Source: Marivita sp003149565 (lineage in GTDB: Bacteria; Pseudomonadota; Alphaproteobacteria; Rhodobacterales; Rhodobacteraceae). From it: a DNA stretch of 64,000 nucleotides. The notes under the pieces are model-generated. The model was not told the DNA's origin. It saw only the letters and a list, made by a program, of their open reading frames with translations, and ran no database searches. The stretch is from assembly GCF_965216415.1 (NCBI RefSeq), contig NZ_CBDCFU010000002.1. One strand, given 5' to 3'. The position numbers and the translations under genes were made by a program. Shown piece after piece: positions 23,105 through 30,288 of the stretch; the stretch's first letter is position 1; each line of letters begins with the position of its first letter.

Positions 23105-25218
23105 CTGAATGACAAAAACGGAATGTAGCGCACCGGGTCACCCGGTTGCACATGCACCGCACCGTCTGGCAATTCGACAAGCCCTTCGGCCCAGCTCAAA
23201 CCAGAGATTCGACCCGAGCCTTCAGACTTGAACACCTCGGCGCGGCCATCGCGGATCCGCGACCGCAGATATTCCCGCCGCCCCGGTTTTTTACGCTTTT
23301 CGAATGCTGCTGGCACGGTGAACCCCTGCGGTTCAAACCAGCCCGCTCCGGACAATGCCGCCATCGCCGGTCGTGCAAAGATCAGAGTACACACCAGCGC
23401 CGCCACAGGATTGCCGGGCAGACCAAAGACAGGAACGCCATCCCAAAGGCCCAATGCCAACGGTCGACCGGGTTTCAGCGCGATCCGCCATTCCTGCATG
23501 GAACCGGTTTCACGCAACAGCGCAGAGATATGATCTTCATCCCCGGCGGACGCTCCGCCTGAGGTCAGGATCACATCAGCCTGTGCCGAAGCCCGGTCCA
23601 GTGCCGCACGCACAGCCCCACGGTCATCCGCTGCACACCCCATGTCCACAACTTCGAACCCGAAACCGGCGCACAGGCTCAGAAGCATCGGCCGATTGGC
23701 ATCAAAGATCTGCCCTTCAGCCGCCTGCGCGCCCGGCTCGACAATCTCATCCCCGGTGGACAGGACGGCGACTCTTAGCCGTTTTCTCACCTCAAGGCTG
23801 CCATGTCCCACCGCCGCCGCAAGCGCCAGGTCAGCAGGGGTCAGCACACGCCCGGCAGATAGCGCCGCTTCTCCTTCACGCACATCTTCGCCCGCTTTGC
23901 GCGTGTTGGCGCCCGGTCTCAGGGGCCCATGAAACGCGACGTGACCATCTCCAACCCGAACATCTTCGTCGAGAACAACCGTATCAACGCCGTCAGGAAG
24001 GTCCGCGCCGGTGAGCACGCGGATCGCCTGCCCCTCGGGAATCAACCCGGCGAAAGGCGCACCCGCCGCGGCGCGTCCGTCGACCAACGGCAAAATCTGC
24101 GGCCCGTCACCGATGGCAGCACCGGAAAATCCATACCCGTCCACCGCCGTATTCGGATGTGGCGGATTCGATCGTTTCGCGATCAGATCTTCGGCCAAAA
24201 CCCGTCCGCAGGCCTGCATGAGCGGCACCGTTTCGACACCCACAACGGCATGCATGCGCGCGCTTAACAGAGCAAGCGCATCATCGACAGGTGTCCAGTC
24301 CACACCGGCAGGCAGTGCAAAACAGTCGTTCCGCAGCGGCGGCGGCGCCAAAAAAATCTGCCCGCGCGCTGCAGTAACCAATTCGTCCGCATGCCCGGCA
24401 CCCAAAATCCAGGCTTCGTCAGGTGCCTCCTGCCCGACATCTGTCAAAAGCTCATGCAGGCGCTCTGCTGATAGACTTGCCAAGGCCCGCGCCAGAAGGC
24501 GCACTTGCGCGGCATCGCGAATCTCTTCGTTTTGTACCTCCTTCACCGCAGGTTCAATCAAACCCGGCCAAATCTCGACCAGCACGGTCTGGGCGCCAGA
24601 CCAGTCCTCGAAAGGCCAAACCGAGACGCCCCCGCGCCGCCGCAATCGCGAAAGCATCGGCAGACCCATCAAGGCCTGACTTCCCACAGTTGGGTTAAAG
24701 AAGAGTTGAAAACAGGAGGACGACGCCTTCGCCGCCAGATCGCAGGCCCGGCGCTCTGCAAAGCTGTCATAGGATATCCCCACTTTGCGGTATGGAATAT
24801 CCGGCCAACTGTCTTCAGAAGGCTTGCCCCAGAACGGCCCCGGCCCATCAAAGAGACGATTGATCTCCGACGCCACATCGAACCGGTTGTTTTCGCCCGC
24901 CTCGCTGTCCATGATCCGTGACGTCAACCAATCCCAGAATGTCAGCGGATCGTCCGATCCGGTCACATGACGCACAAATCCCCGTGGATAGCCAAAGGGG
25001 AAATCGAATCCGATCAGCACGCGCCGCCCGGCTTGCGCCTCTGCGCCGATGAAATCGGACAACCAAGCCTCGGCTTCGATCCGCGACCGACAGTAAACCG
25101 GCTCTTGATCGAGACCCGAACGGGTCACCCCGATCCAGATCGCATCTTTTGAGGGACGCGCAGGCGCGCGTTTGCCCGCAGACCAATCGACAATCGCTAT
25201 CGTGTCGAACCCCGTCAA
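23101..25218 (-). CDS. moeA: MoeA molybdopterin molybdotransferase with a large N-terminal extra domain
   Basis: The C-terminal ~395 residues are MoeA, which inserts molybdate into adenylylated molybdopterin. Signatures are NPPHPNTAVDGYGF, LSTGDEI, SGGASAGDEDH and FGLPGNPVAALV. The first ~310 residues are extra: IAIVDWSAGKRAP at the start and VLIGFDFPFGYPRGF at ~68-82 recall RNase H-like DUF429 proteins, but this is a weak match. The 705-residue length is far above the usual ~400. TTG 25218 overlaps the mobB stop by 4 bases; another TTG lies two codons earlier. The fusion frame is continuous with no sign of an error. Confidence 0.88.
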   Translation of the reverse strand: MTGFDTIAIVDWSAGKRAPARPSKDAIWIGVTRSGLDQEPVYCRSRIEAEAWLSDFIGAEAQAGRRVLIGFDFPFGYPRGFVRHVTGSDDPLTFWDWLTSRIMDSEAGENNRFDVASEINRLFDGPGPFWGKPSEDSWPDIPYRKVGISYDSFAERRACDLAAKASSSCFQLFFNPTVGSQALMGLPMLSRLRRRGGVSVWPFEDWSGAQTVLVEIWPGLIEPAVKEVQNEEIRDAAQVRLLARALASLSAERLHELLTDVGQEAPDEAWILGAGHADELVTAARGQIFLAPPPLRNDCFALPAGVDWTPVDDALALLSARMHAVVGVETVPLMQACGRVLAEDLIAKRSNPPHPNTAVDGYGFSGAAIGDGPQILPLVDGRAAAGAPFAGLIPEGQAIRVLTGADLPDGVDTVVLDEDVRVGDGHVAFHGPLRPGANTRKAGEDVREGEAALSAGRVLTPADLALAAAVGHGSLEVRKRLRVAVLSTGDEIVEPGAQAAEGQIFDANRPMLLSLCAGFGFEVVDMGCAADDRGAVRAALDRASAQADVILTSGGASAGDEDHISALLRETGSMQEWRIALKPGRPLALGLWDGVPVFGLPGNPVAALVCTLIFARPAMAALSGAGWFEPQGFTVPAAFEKRKKPGRREYLRSRIRDGRAEVFKSEGSGRISGLSWAEGLVELPDGAVHVQPGDPVRYIPFLSFS

Positions 25219-25706
25219 AGCCAAACCTCTGACAGGATGAAATCCGCAATCGCCTTGGTGTCGTTCAGATCGAACACCGGGCGATCCAACGCCATCGGCG
25301 TATCACTGGCCACCGCGCGAATGGTGGGATCACCCGGCGCGATCAGGTCGTTGCCCGTTTCGGCCCGGAATGCCTCAACCTTGGGATGCCTGTCGCGCTT
25401 GTAGCCTTCGACCAGAACCAGATCGACAGGCATCAGCTTGGACAGCAACTCTTCCAGCGTCGGCTCCTCCTCGTCGCGCAGCTCGTGCATCAGCGCAAAG
25501 CGGTTGCGCGAAGCCAGCAGCACTTCGGTCGCGCCCGCGACCCGGTGGCGATGGCTGTCCTTGCCGGGGTGGTCCACATCAAAGGTGTGATGCGCATGTT
25601 TGACAGTCGACACGCTGAAACCACGCCCGGTGATTTCGGTCACCAATCGCTCCATCAACCCGGTCTTGCCGGCGTTCTTCCAGCCTGTAACGCCGTAAAT
25701 CTTCAT
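25215..25706 (-). CDS. mobB: Molybdopterin-guanine dinucleotide biosynthesis adapter MobB
   Basis: MobB is a GTP-binding accessory that works with MobA to attach GMP to molybdopterin. The 163-residue protein begins with the P-loop GVTGWKNAGKTGLMERL. The segment TVKHAHHTFDVDHPGKDSHR is a strong family signature, and LVLVEGYKRDRHPKVE follows. It overlaps mobA by 4 bases upstream and the moeA fusion by 4 bases downstream, so fdhD-mobA-mobB-moeA form one tightly coupled operon. Confidence 0.95.
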   Translation of the reverse strand: MKIYGVTGWKNAGKTGLMERLVTEITGRGFSVSTVKHAHHTFDVDHPGKDSHRHRVAGATEVLLASRNRFALMHELRDEEEPTLEELLSKLMPVDLVLVEGYKRDRHPKVEAFRAETGNDLIAPGDPTIRAVASDTPMALDRPVFDLNDTKAIADFILSEVWL

Positions 25707-26335
25707 ACCATTGCCTCTGCTGCCTCAAGGTCTTCGGGCGTGTTCACATTGAAGAACGGATCGCCCTGATCCGTCTGAAACACCGCCTCGCGGCCATCGT
25801 GTTTTTCGGTCCAGATCACCACTTTCTTGACCCCGTCCTCCAACGCATTCCGCAGATCGTCACGCAGGGCCACCGGCCAGAGGCCGAAGGTCGGGTGACG
25901 GATCAGCCCGGAGCGGCTCATCGACTTCGTCTTTTCCTCGCCCCGCGGGGTGGCGGCCAGCACCAAGGGGTGCGTCATGCCCTGCGCTTTGTCCTGCAAC
26001 ACCGTGACAAGATCGGTGGGAAAGAACGGCGTGTCGGCAGCAACGGTCAAAATCGCCTCTGCCCCCTGGTCTGCCGCCCAATCAAGCCCTGCGAGCACAC
26101 CAGCCAACGGACCGGGAAAGCCGTCGATGCTGTCGGGCAGCACCGGCAGCCCAAACCCATCGAACCGCGCCGCATCGCCATTGGCATTCAACGCCATGCC
26201 TGCGACTTGCGGATGCAACCGGTCGATCACCCGATTCAGCAGCGTCTGCCCTCCGACCTGCAACAGCGCCTTATCGCCGCCGCCCATGCGCGTGGCCAGA
26301 CCACCGGCAAGGATCACTCCCAAAGGCACACTCAT
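25703..26335 (-). CDS. mobA: Molybdenum cofactor guanylyltransferase MobA
   Basis: MobA transfers GMP from GTP to Mo-molybdopterin, giving the bis-MGD cofactor of formate dehydrogenase and related enzymes. The 210-residue protein starts VPLGVILAGGLATRMGGGDK, the classic nucleotidyltransferase loop. DTPFFPTDLV supplies the metal-binding Asp, and FNVNTPEDL ends the protein in the standard way. ATG 26335 overlaps the fdhD stop by 4 bases; the frame continues upstream inside fdhD but is only a shadow. The gene lies second in the operon. Confidence 0.95.
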   Translation of the reverse strand: MSVPLGVILAGGLATRMGGGDKALLQVGGQTLLNRVIDRLHPQVAGMALNANGDAARFDGFGLPVLPDSIDGFPGPLAGVLAGLDWAADQGAEAILTVAADTPFFPTDLVTVLQDKAQGMTHPLVLAATPRGEEKTKSMSRSGLIRHPTFGLWPVALRDDLRNALEDGVKKVVIWTEKHDGREAVFQTDQGDPFFNVNTPEDLEAAEAMV

Positions 26336-27210
26336 TCCGCGCTCTTCCTGCGGTTCTTGCGGCTTTCCTCGGGCACGCTGTCGGGGTCCGTATCCCGAAC
26401 CAACCGTTCCTCGCCCGAAAGGCAGACAAACCGCTTGCCGCGCATCCGCCCGATACAGGTCAGCCCTACCTGCCTTGCGATCTCGACCCCCCAGGCGGTA
26501 AAGCCCGACCGAGAAGCCAGCACCGGAATGCCCATCAGCGCCGTCTTGATCACCATTTCCGAGGTCAGCCGCCCGGTGGTGTAGAGGATCTTGTCCTCTG
26601 GCCCGACACCTTCCTGAAACATCCAACCCGCAATCTTGTCGACCGCGTTGTGGCGGCCAACGTCCTCCATATAGACAAGTGGGCGATCCTGATGGCAGAG
26701 CACAGTGCCGTGGATGGCCCCCGCCTCCAGGTACAGCGACGGCGTCGTGTTGATCTTGTGCGCCAGCGCGTAAAGCCACGAGGTCCGCAACTCGACCTGC
26801 GGCAGCACCACCTTGTCGAGTCCCTCCATCATGTCGCCGAACACCGTCCCCACGGCACAGCCGCTGGTTCGGGTCTTCTTCTTGACCTTCTCCTCATAGG
26901 TGGTCTGCCGCTCGGTCCGCACCACAACGACCTCCAGATCGTCGTCATACTCGACCTTCGTCACCACGTCGTCGTCACGCAGCATGCCCTGATTGCGCAG
27001 GAATCCGACTGCAAGATACTCGGGATAGTCGCCAATCGTCATCGCCGTCACGATTTCCTGCGCGTTCAGGAAAATCGTCAGAGGCCGCTCCTCGACCACG
27101 CTGATCTCGGTCTCGGCTCCGGTGTGATCGGTGCCCACCACCCGGCGGGTCAGCCGAGCCGCGCCCGGTTCAGGCGCGATGAGGTAGTCCCGAAGCACGT
27201 CATCCGGCAT
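26332..27210 (-). CDS. fdhD: Formate dehydrogenase accessory sulfurtransferase FdhD
   Basis: FdhD transfers sulfur to the molybdenum centre of formate dehydrogenase. The 292-residue protein has the family blocks EERPLTIFLNAQEIVTAMTI, GFLRNQGML and VYMEDVGRHNAVDKIAG, with GRLTSEMVIKTALMGIPVLA. The sulfur-carrying loop reads RTSGCAVGTVFGD, with a single Cys; E. coli FdhD has a CxxC pair there. ATG 27210 is preferred, with GAGGGGAG 9 bases upstream. It is the first gene of the fdhD-mobA-mobB-moeA operon and divergent from azlC. No formate dehydrogenase gene is in the window. Confidence 0.93.
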   Translation of the reverse strand: MPDDVLRDYLIAPEPGAARLTRRVVGTDHTGAETEISVVEERPLTIFLNAQEIVTAMTIGDYPEYLAVGFLRNQGMLRDDDVVTKVEYDDDLEVVVVRTERQTTYEEKVKKKTRTSGCAVGTVFGDMMEGLDKVVLPQVELRTSWLYALAHKINTTPSLYLEAGAIHGTVLCHQDRPLVYMEDVGRHNAVDKIAGWMFQEGVGPEDKILYTTGRLTSEMVIKTALMGIPVLASRSGFTAWGVEIARQVGLTCIGRMRGKRFVCLSGEERLVRDTDPDSVPEESRKNRRKSAE

Positions 27211-27272
27211 AGATTGCATCTCCCCTCGTCCAAGGCTACGTCCGTTCCGAACACAGCAGACGAGGCACAGTG

Positions 27273-27980
27273 ATGGCGGCAGGGACCGCAATGTCAAGCT
27301 ACTGGCGGGGCGTCCGGGACGGGTTGCCCTTCATTGTCGTCGTCGCCCCCTTTTCCATGCTCTTCGGCGTACTTGCCACCGAGGCCGGGCTGGCCGTGCA
27401 TGAGACAATGGGCTTTTCCATCGTGGTGATCGCAGGTGCCTCACAGTTCGCGGCGCTTCAGTTGATCAACGAAAATGCACCGACGCTGGTGGTGATTGCG
27501 TCGGCATTGGCCGTCAACCTGCGCATGGCAATGTATTCGGCGTCGATCACCCCGCATCTGGGGCCGTTGCCGCTCTGGAAGCGCGGCATCGCCGCGTATT
27601 TTCTTGTCGACCAGACCTATGCCCAATCGGTCCTCGACTATGAACGCAACCCCGATCAAACCACGTCCGAAAAATTCGCCTATTTCCTTGGCGTGATGAC
27701 CCCGATCTGCCCGCCCTGGTATCTGTTCACCTTCCTTGGCGCGGTTCTGGGCGAGAGCATCCCACCCAGCCTTGGGCTCGACTTCGCGCTGCCTATCGCC
27801 TTTCTGGCCATGGTCGGCCCCATGCTGCGCACCCCGGCGCACCGGATTGCAGCGCTGGCGGCCGTTGTCCTTGCTTTGGCCTTCGCGTGGCTGCCGTACA
27901 ACATTGGCCTGCTCGTGGCCGGGCTGGGTGGCATGATGGCCGGCGCTCAGGCCGAGGTACGGTTGGGAACCAAACCATGA
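27273..27980 (+). CDS. azlC: AzlC-family branched-chain amino acid exporter, large subunit
   Basis: AzlC and AzlD form a two-part exporter for branched-chain amino acids or related compounds. The ~235-residue protein has five to six hydrophobic segments. The family motifs GLPFIVVVAPFSMLFGVLA near the start, VIAGASQFAALQL, and NLRMAMYSASITPHL are all present. ATG 27273 is used; a GTG immediately before it is an alternative. The stop overlaps the azlD start by 4 bases. It is divergent from fdhD, with 62 bases between the starts. Confidence 0.92.
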   Translation: MAAGTAMSSYWRGVRDGLPFIVVVAPFSMLFGVLATEAGLAVHETMGFSIVVIAGASQFAALQLINENAPTLVVIASALAVNLRMAMYSASITPHLGPLPLWKRGIAAYFLVDQTYAQSVLDYERNPDQTTSEKFAYFLGVMTPICPPWYLFTFLGAVLGESIPPSLGLDFALPIAFLAMVGPMLRTPAHRIAALAAVVLALAFAWLPYNIGLLVAGLGGMMAGAQAEVRLGTKP

Positions 27981-28300
27981 CCGACACGACCGAGCTTTGG
28001 ACCATCATCATTGCACTCGGAGTGGGCAGCTTCGGCCTGCGCTTCACATTCCTTGGTCTGATCGGGGACCGCGCGATGCCCGAATGGCTGCTGCGGCACC
28101 TGCGCTATACCGCCGTGGCCGTGATCCCGGCGCTGGTCGCTCCGCTGGTGATCTGGCCCACCGCAACCGGTGGAGAGCCAGACGCCACGCGGCTTGCCGC
28201 TGCGGCCGCGACCTTTGCCGTAGGATATCTGACAAAGAACGTTTTTGCGGCCATGGGTGTCGGCGCGGCCGTTCTGGTATCGCTCAGCCTGCTGTTCTGA
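27977..28300 (+). CDS. azlD: AzlD-family small subunit
   Basis: This 107-residue membrane protein is the small partner of AzlC. It has three to four hydrophobic segments (LWTIIIALGVGSFGLRFTFL, then YTAVAVIPALVAPLVIW, then VGAAVLVSLSLLF). The LRHLRYTAVAVIPALVAP block is the usual AzlD signature. It overlaps azlC by 4 bases (ATGA), so the two subunits are made in a fixed ratio. It converges with a lipoprotein gene 7 bases away. Confidence 0.9.
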   Translation: MTDTTELWTIIIALGVGSFGLRFTFLGLIGDRAMPEWLLRHLRYTAVAVIPALVAPLVIWPTATGGEPDATRLAAAAATFAVGYLTKNVFAAMGVGAAVLVSLSLLF

Positions 28301-28306
28301 CGTAGG

Positions 28307-28933
28307 TTACTGACCGACAAGCGCCTGTTCGAACTGGGCGATGGCAACAGCTTTGTCGTCACTGTCATTCTCGAAAATCTTGGACGTTCGCACACCCGGC
28401 AATTCGGCGAAATCATCCATCAAGCGTTTCGGAAACCAGGTTGAACCGATGCTTTCGAACCCCGGCAACTGGCGCAGAATCGCCGCTGTGCTCAGCGCAC
28501 ATTGCGCCGAGCCGACAGGTCCGTTTGCAACCGCAAGGCGCAGCGCTTGCTCTGCCACTTCGGGCGGCACTTCGACGGTGTGGGTCACGACATGATGCGT
28601 TTCACGGGCATGGGCACGCGCATAGAAATCGGCCACACCGGGGGTGATGCCGTAGAGCACATCGCCCCGCTCGGGCACAGCGCTCAACCGTACGGTGCCT
28701 GCCGGATCAAATATCACCCGCTGCGATCCGTTGATCATCAGGCTGGTATGTGCGCCCGCATCGGACCGGTTGTTGATTACGGTGAAAAGCGTCAGTGCAG
28801 TCGGGCCAGGGTGGCGGTACGACGCGCTGCTGATCACTTCGGGCGAGGCATCCGGGCGCATATCCGCGCCCGCGCCACATCCAACCAAGGCCAACATGGC
28901 CAGTCCGGTCAAAATCCGTGACAACAAGGTCAT
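28307..28933 (-). CDS. Lipoprotein, possibly a permuted papain-like enzyme
   Basis: This 208-residue protein has a lipoprotein signal (MTLLSRILTGLAMLALVGCG, lipobox LVGC with Cys 19). The mature part holds GAHTSLMINGSQRVIFDPAG, then ~80 residues later GSAQCALSTAAILRQLP. A His near the start of the domain followed by a Cys in a helix is the layout of circularly permuted NlpC/P60 (YiiX-like) hydrolases; that is an inference from motif order. It would be anchored in the inner or outer membrane. The next gene upstream encodes a cytochrome oxidase microprotein, but no functional link is visible. Confidence 0.7.
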   Translation of the reverse strand: MTLLSRILTGLAMLALVGCGAGADMRPDASPEVISSASYRHPGPTALTLFTVINNRSDAGAHTSLMINGSQRVIFDPAGTVRLSAVPERGDVLYGITPGVADFYARAHARETHHVVTHTVEVPPEVAEQALRLAVANGPVGSAQCALSTAAILRQLPGFESIGSTWFPKRLMDDFAELPGVRTSKIFENDSDDKAVAIAQFEQALVGQ

Positions 28934-28952
28934 GTCATCCTCTGGGCAGATC

Positions 28953-29087
28953 TCACGAATTGAAGATCGCGAGGAAGATCAGAACCGCAATCGAGAATAC
29001 CGCGACGCGGACAGACCAGCGGATGAACCCGTCAAAGGTTTTCTCCTGGGCGGTGATATCCATTGTTCCGTGCTTGTGTTCAGCCAT
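28953..29087 (-). CDS. aa3-type cytochrome c oxidase subunit IV (44 aa)
   Basis: This 44-residue protein reads MAEHKHGTMDITAQEKTFDG then FIRWSVRVAVFSIAVLIFLA and IFNS. It has a polar N-terminus and a single membrane helix, which matches the bacterial aa3-type cytochrome c oxidase subunit IV family found in Rhodobacter and Paracoccus. In those enzymes the subunit sits at the edge of the complex and has no direct catalytic role. GGGATGTCTCAA lies before ATG 29087. The main oxidase genes are not nearby, so it is an orphan subunit gene, as is usual in Rhodobacterales. Confidence 0.85.
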   Translation of the reverse strand: MAEHKHGTMDITAQEKTFDGFIRWSVRVAVFSIAVLIFLAIFNS

Positions 29088-29173
29088 TTGAGACATCCCT
29101 TACAAATGTTTTCGAGTCGGTACCCGATTTGCCCGACCATGTCACTCATGCCAAGCGCGCAGTGTGTCGCGGC

Positions 29174-29632
29174 TCAGGCCTCCTGTTCCAATTCTGCCGC
29201 AAGCTGAAAGCCAATGCGTCGAGGCTTCACGTCGTGACGCAGAATAGGCATGGCGCGCAGCGTGACATTGAGCTGCGACACATGCTGGATCAACTGCATC
29301 CGGCCACCCTCGGCGTCCCTGCCATAGAACGTAACGATATCGGGGTCGAAATATCCCAAACCTTCGATCCGCAGAACACCGGTGTCATTTCCGGCAAAGC
29401 CCATTGCAACCTCATGTTCATTGTCGAGCTGCTCTTCAAAGTTCTGGATATAGAGGATCAGCCGCTCATAGGCCCATTCGGCGGCGCTTTTCTGCTTCAC
29501 CGGCTTGCGGGTCATCGAATGGGGCAGCGGCTTTTCGCCGGTCTCACCACAGCCCTTGGCATGCGCCTCGACCTGACGTGGCAGCGCGTCATTCTCGGCC
29601 ACCTCCGCGGTGGTGTGTATGTCCTGTCTCAT
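29174..29632 (-). CDS. DUF6173 family protein
   Basis: This 152-residue protein has a conserved-looking core from ~48 onward: KSAAEWAYERLILYIQNFEE, then HEVAMGFAGNDTGVLRIEGL and GYFDPDIVTFYGRDAEG. I recognise this as the family now called DUF6173, common in Rhodobacterales and of unknown function. The first ~45 residues are variable and polar. There is no signal peptide or membrane helix. It lies 13 bases after the Lrp-family gene, so both are probably on one transcript. Confidence 0.65.
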   Translation of the reverse strand: MRQDIHTTAEVAENDALPRQVEAHAKGCGETGEKPLPHSMTRKPVKQKSAAEWAYERLILYIQNFEEQLDNEHEVAMGFAGNDTGVLRIEGLGYFDPDIVTFYGRDAEGGRMQLIQHVSQLNVTLRAMPILRHDVKPRRIGFQLAAELEQEA

Positions 29633-29645
29633 CCCTCGGTGCCTC

Positions 29646-30110
29646 TCAGATCGGCAATGCGGTGGTTTCCTTGATCTCCTCCATAACGAAACTGGCCGAG
29701 ATATCCGAGAGCGGAATCCGCGCGATCACGCGCTTGTAGAATGCGTCATAGGCAGGAACATCGGCCACGCGGACACGCAGCAGGTAGTCAAGATCGCCCG
29801 TCATGCGATAGGCACCCACCACCTCGGGCATGGTACGCACCGCCTTGTGAAAGCTGCCCAGCCAATCCGCATCATGGCGTCCCGCACGGATCATCACCAT
29901 CACTTCGAGCGGGCAGCCAAGCTTGCCAGGATCGGTCAGCGCCACGCGACCCGTGATGATCCCGGCCTGCTCCATCGCCTTGATCCGCCGCCAGCAGGCG
30001 TTGCGCGACAGCGCCACCTGATCGGCAATCGTTTCAACACTCAGACTGGCATCCCGTTGCAGGATACGCAGAATTGCCTTGTCGAATTGATCTAATTGAG
30101 TCGAGTTCAT
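29646..30110 (-). CDS. Lrp/AsnC family transcriptional regulator
   Basis: This 154-residue protein has the standard layout: an N-terminal winged helix-turn-helix (QLDQFDKAILRILQRDASLS, then LSRNACWRRIKAMEQAGII), and a C-terminal RAM ligand-binding domain (MPEVVGAYRMTGDLDYLLRV). The family senses amino acids and forms octamers. The start ATG 30110 is standard. The 178-bp region upstream is unusual: it holds a double-hairpin repeat, a CtrA-like site and a 28-bp palindrome. The target genes are unknown. Confidence 0.92.
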   Translation of the reverse strand: MNSTQLDQFDKAILRILQRDASLSVETIADQVALSRNACWRRIKAMEQAGIITGRVALTDPGKLGCPLEVMVMIRAGRHDADWLGSFHKAVRTMPEVVGAYRMTGDLDYLLRVRVADVPAYDAFYKRVIARIPLSDISASFVMEEIKETTALPI

Positions 30111-30162
30111 GAGAATTTATCCCAACCAACCATTGGTTTGACAAGAGCCGCGCAAGGTCGGA

Positions 30163-30210
30163 CCTGTTTCCGTCACCGGAAACAGGCGATGCGTAGACGC
30201 ATCGCCTGTT
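30163..30210. repeat. Dispersed double-hairpin repeat, copy A
   Basis: Two hairpins share sequence: CCTGTTTCCG-TCAC-CGGAAACAGG (30163-30186) and a 14-bp stem 30181-30194 / 30197-30210 centred on GATGCGT-AG-ACGCATC. The AACAGG segment 30181-30186 belongs to both, so the two folds compete. A related unit with the opposite orientation lies at 36828-36870. Confidence 0.8.
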
Positions 30211-30216
30211 GAAAAG

Positions 30217-30231
30217 TTAATATAAGGTTAA
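30217..30231 (-). promoter_or_regulatory. CtrA-like box upstream of the Lrp gene
   Basis: On the minus strand the bases read TTAACCTTATATTAAC, which fits the TTAACC-N5-TTAAC form of the CtrA box. It is ~107 bases upstream of the Lrp-family start, with the double-hairpin repeat between them. A chance match in an AT-rich spot is possible. Confidence 0.35.
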
Positions 30232-30246
30232 AGGGGCCGGATCGGT

Positions 30247-30274
30247 CCCAATGTTTCGCGCGCGAAACATTGGG
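30247..30274. terminator. 28-bp perfect palindrome after rmuC
   Basis: A perfect palindrome, centred at 30260/30261 on TTTCGCGCGCGAAA and starting CCCAATG, lies 15 bases beyond the rmuC stop. It probably ends or protects the mutL-rmuC transcript, although no T-run follows. Confidence 0.5.
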
Positions 30275-30288
30275 GAAGACCCGCTGAC

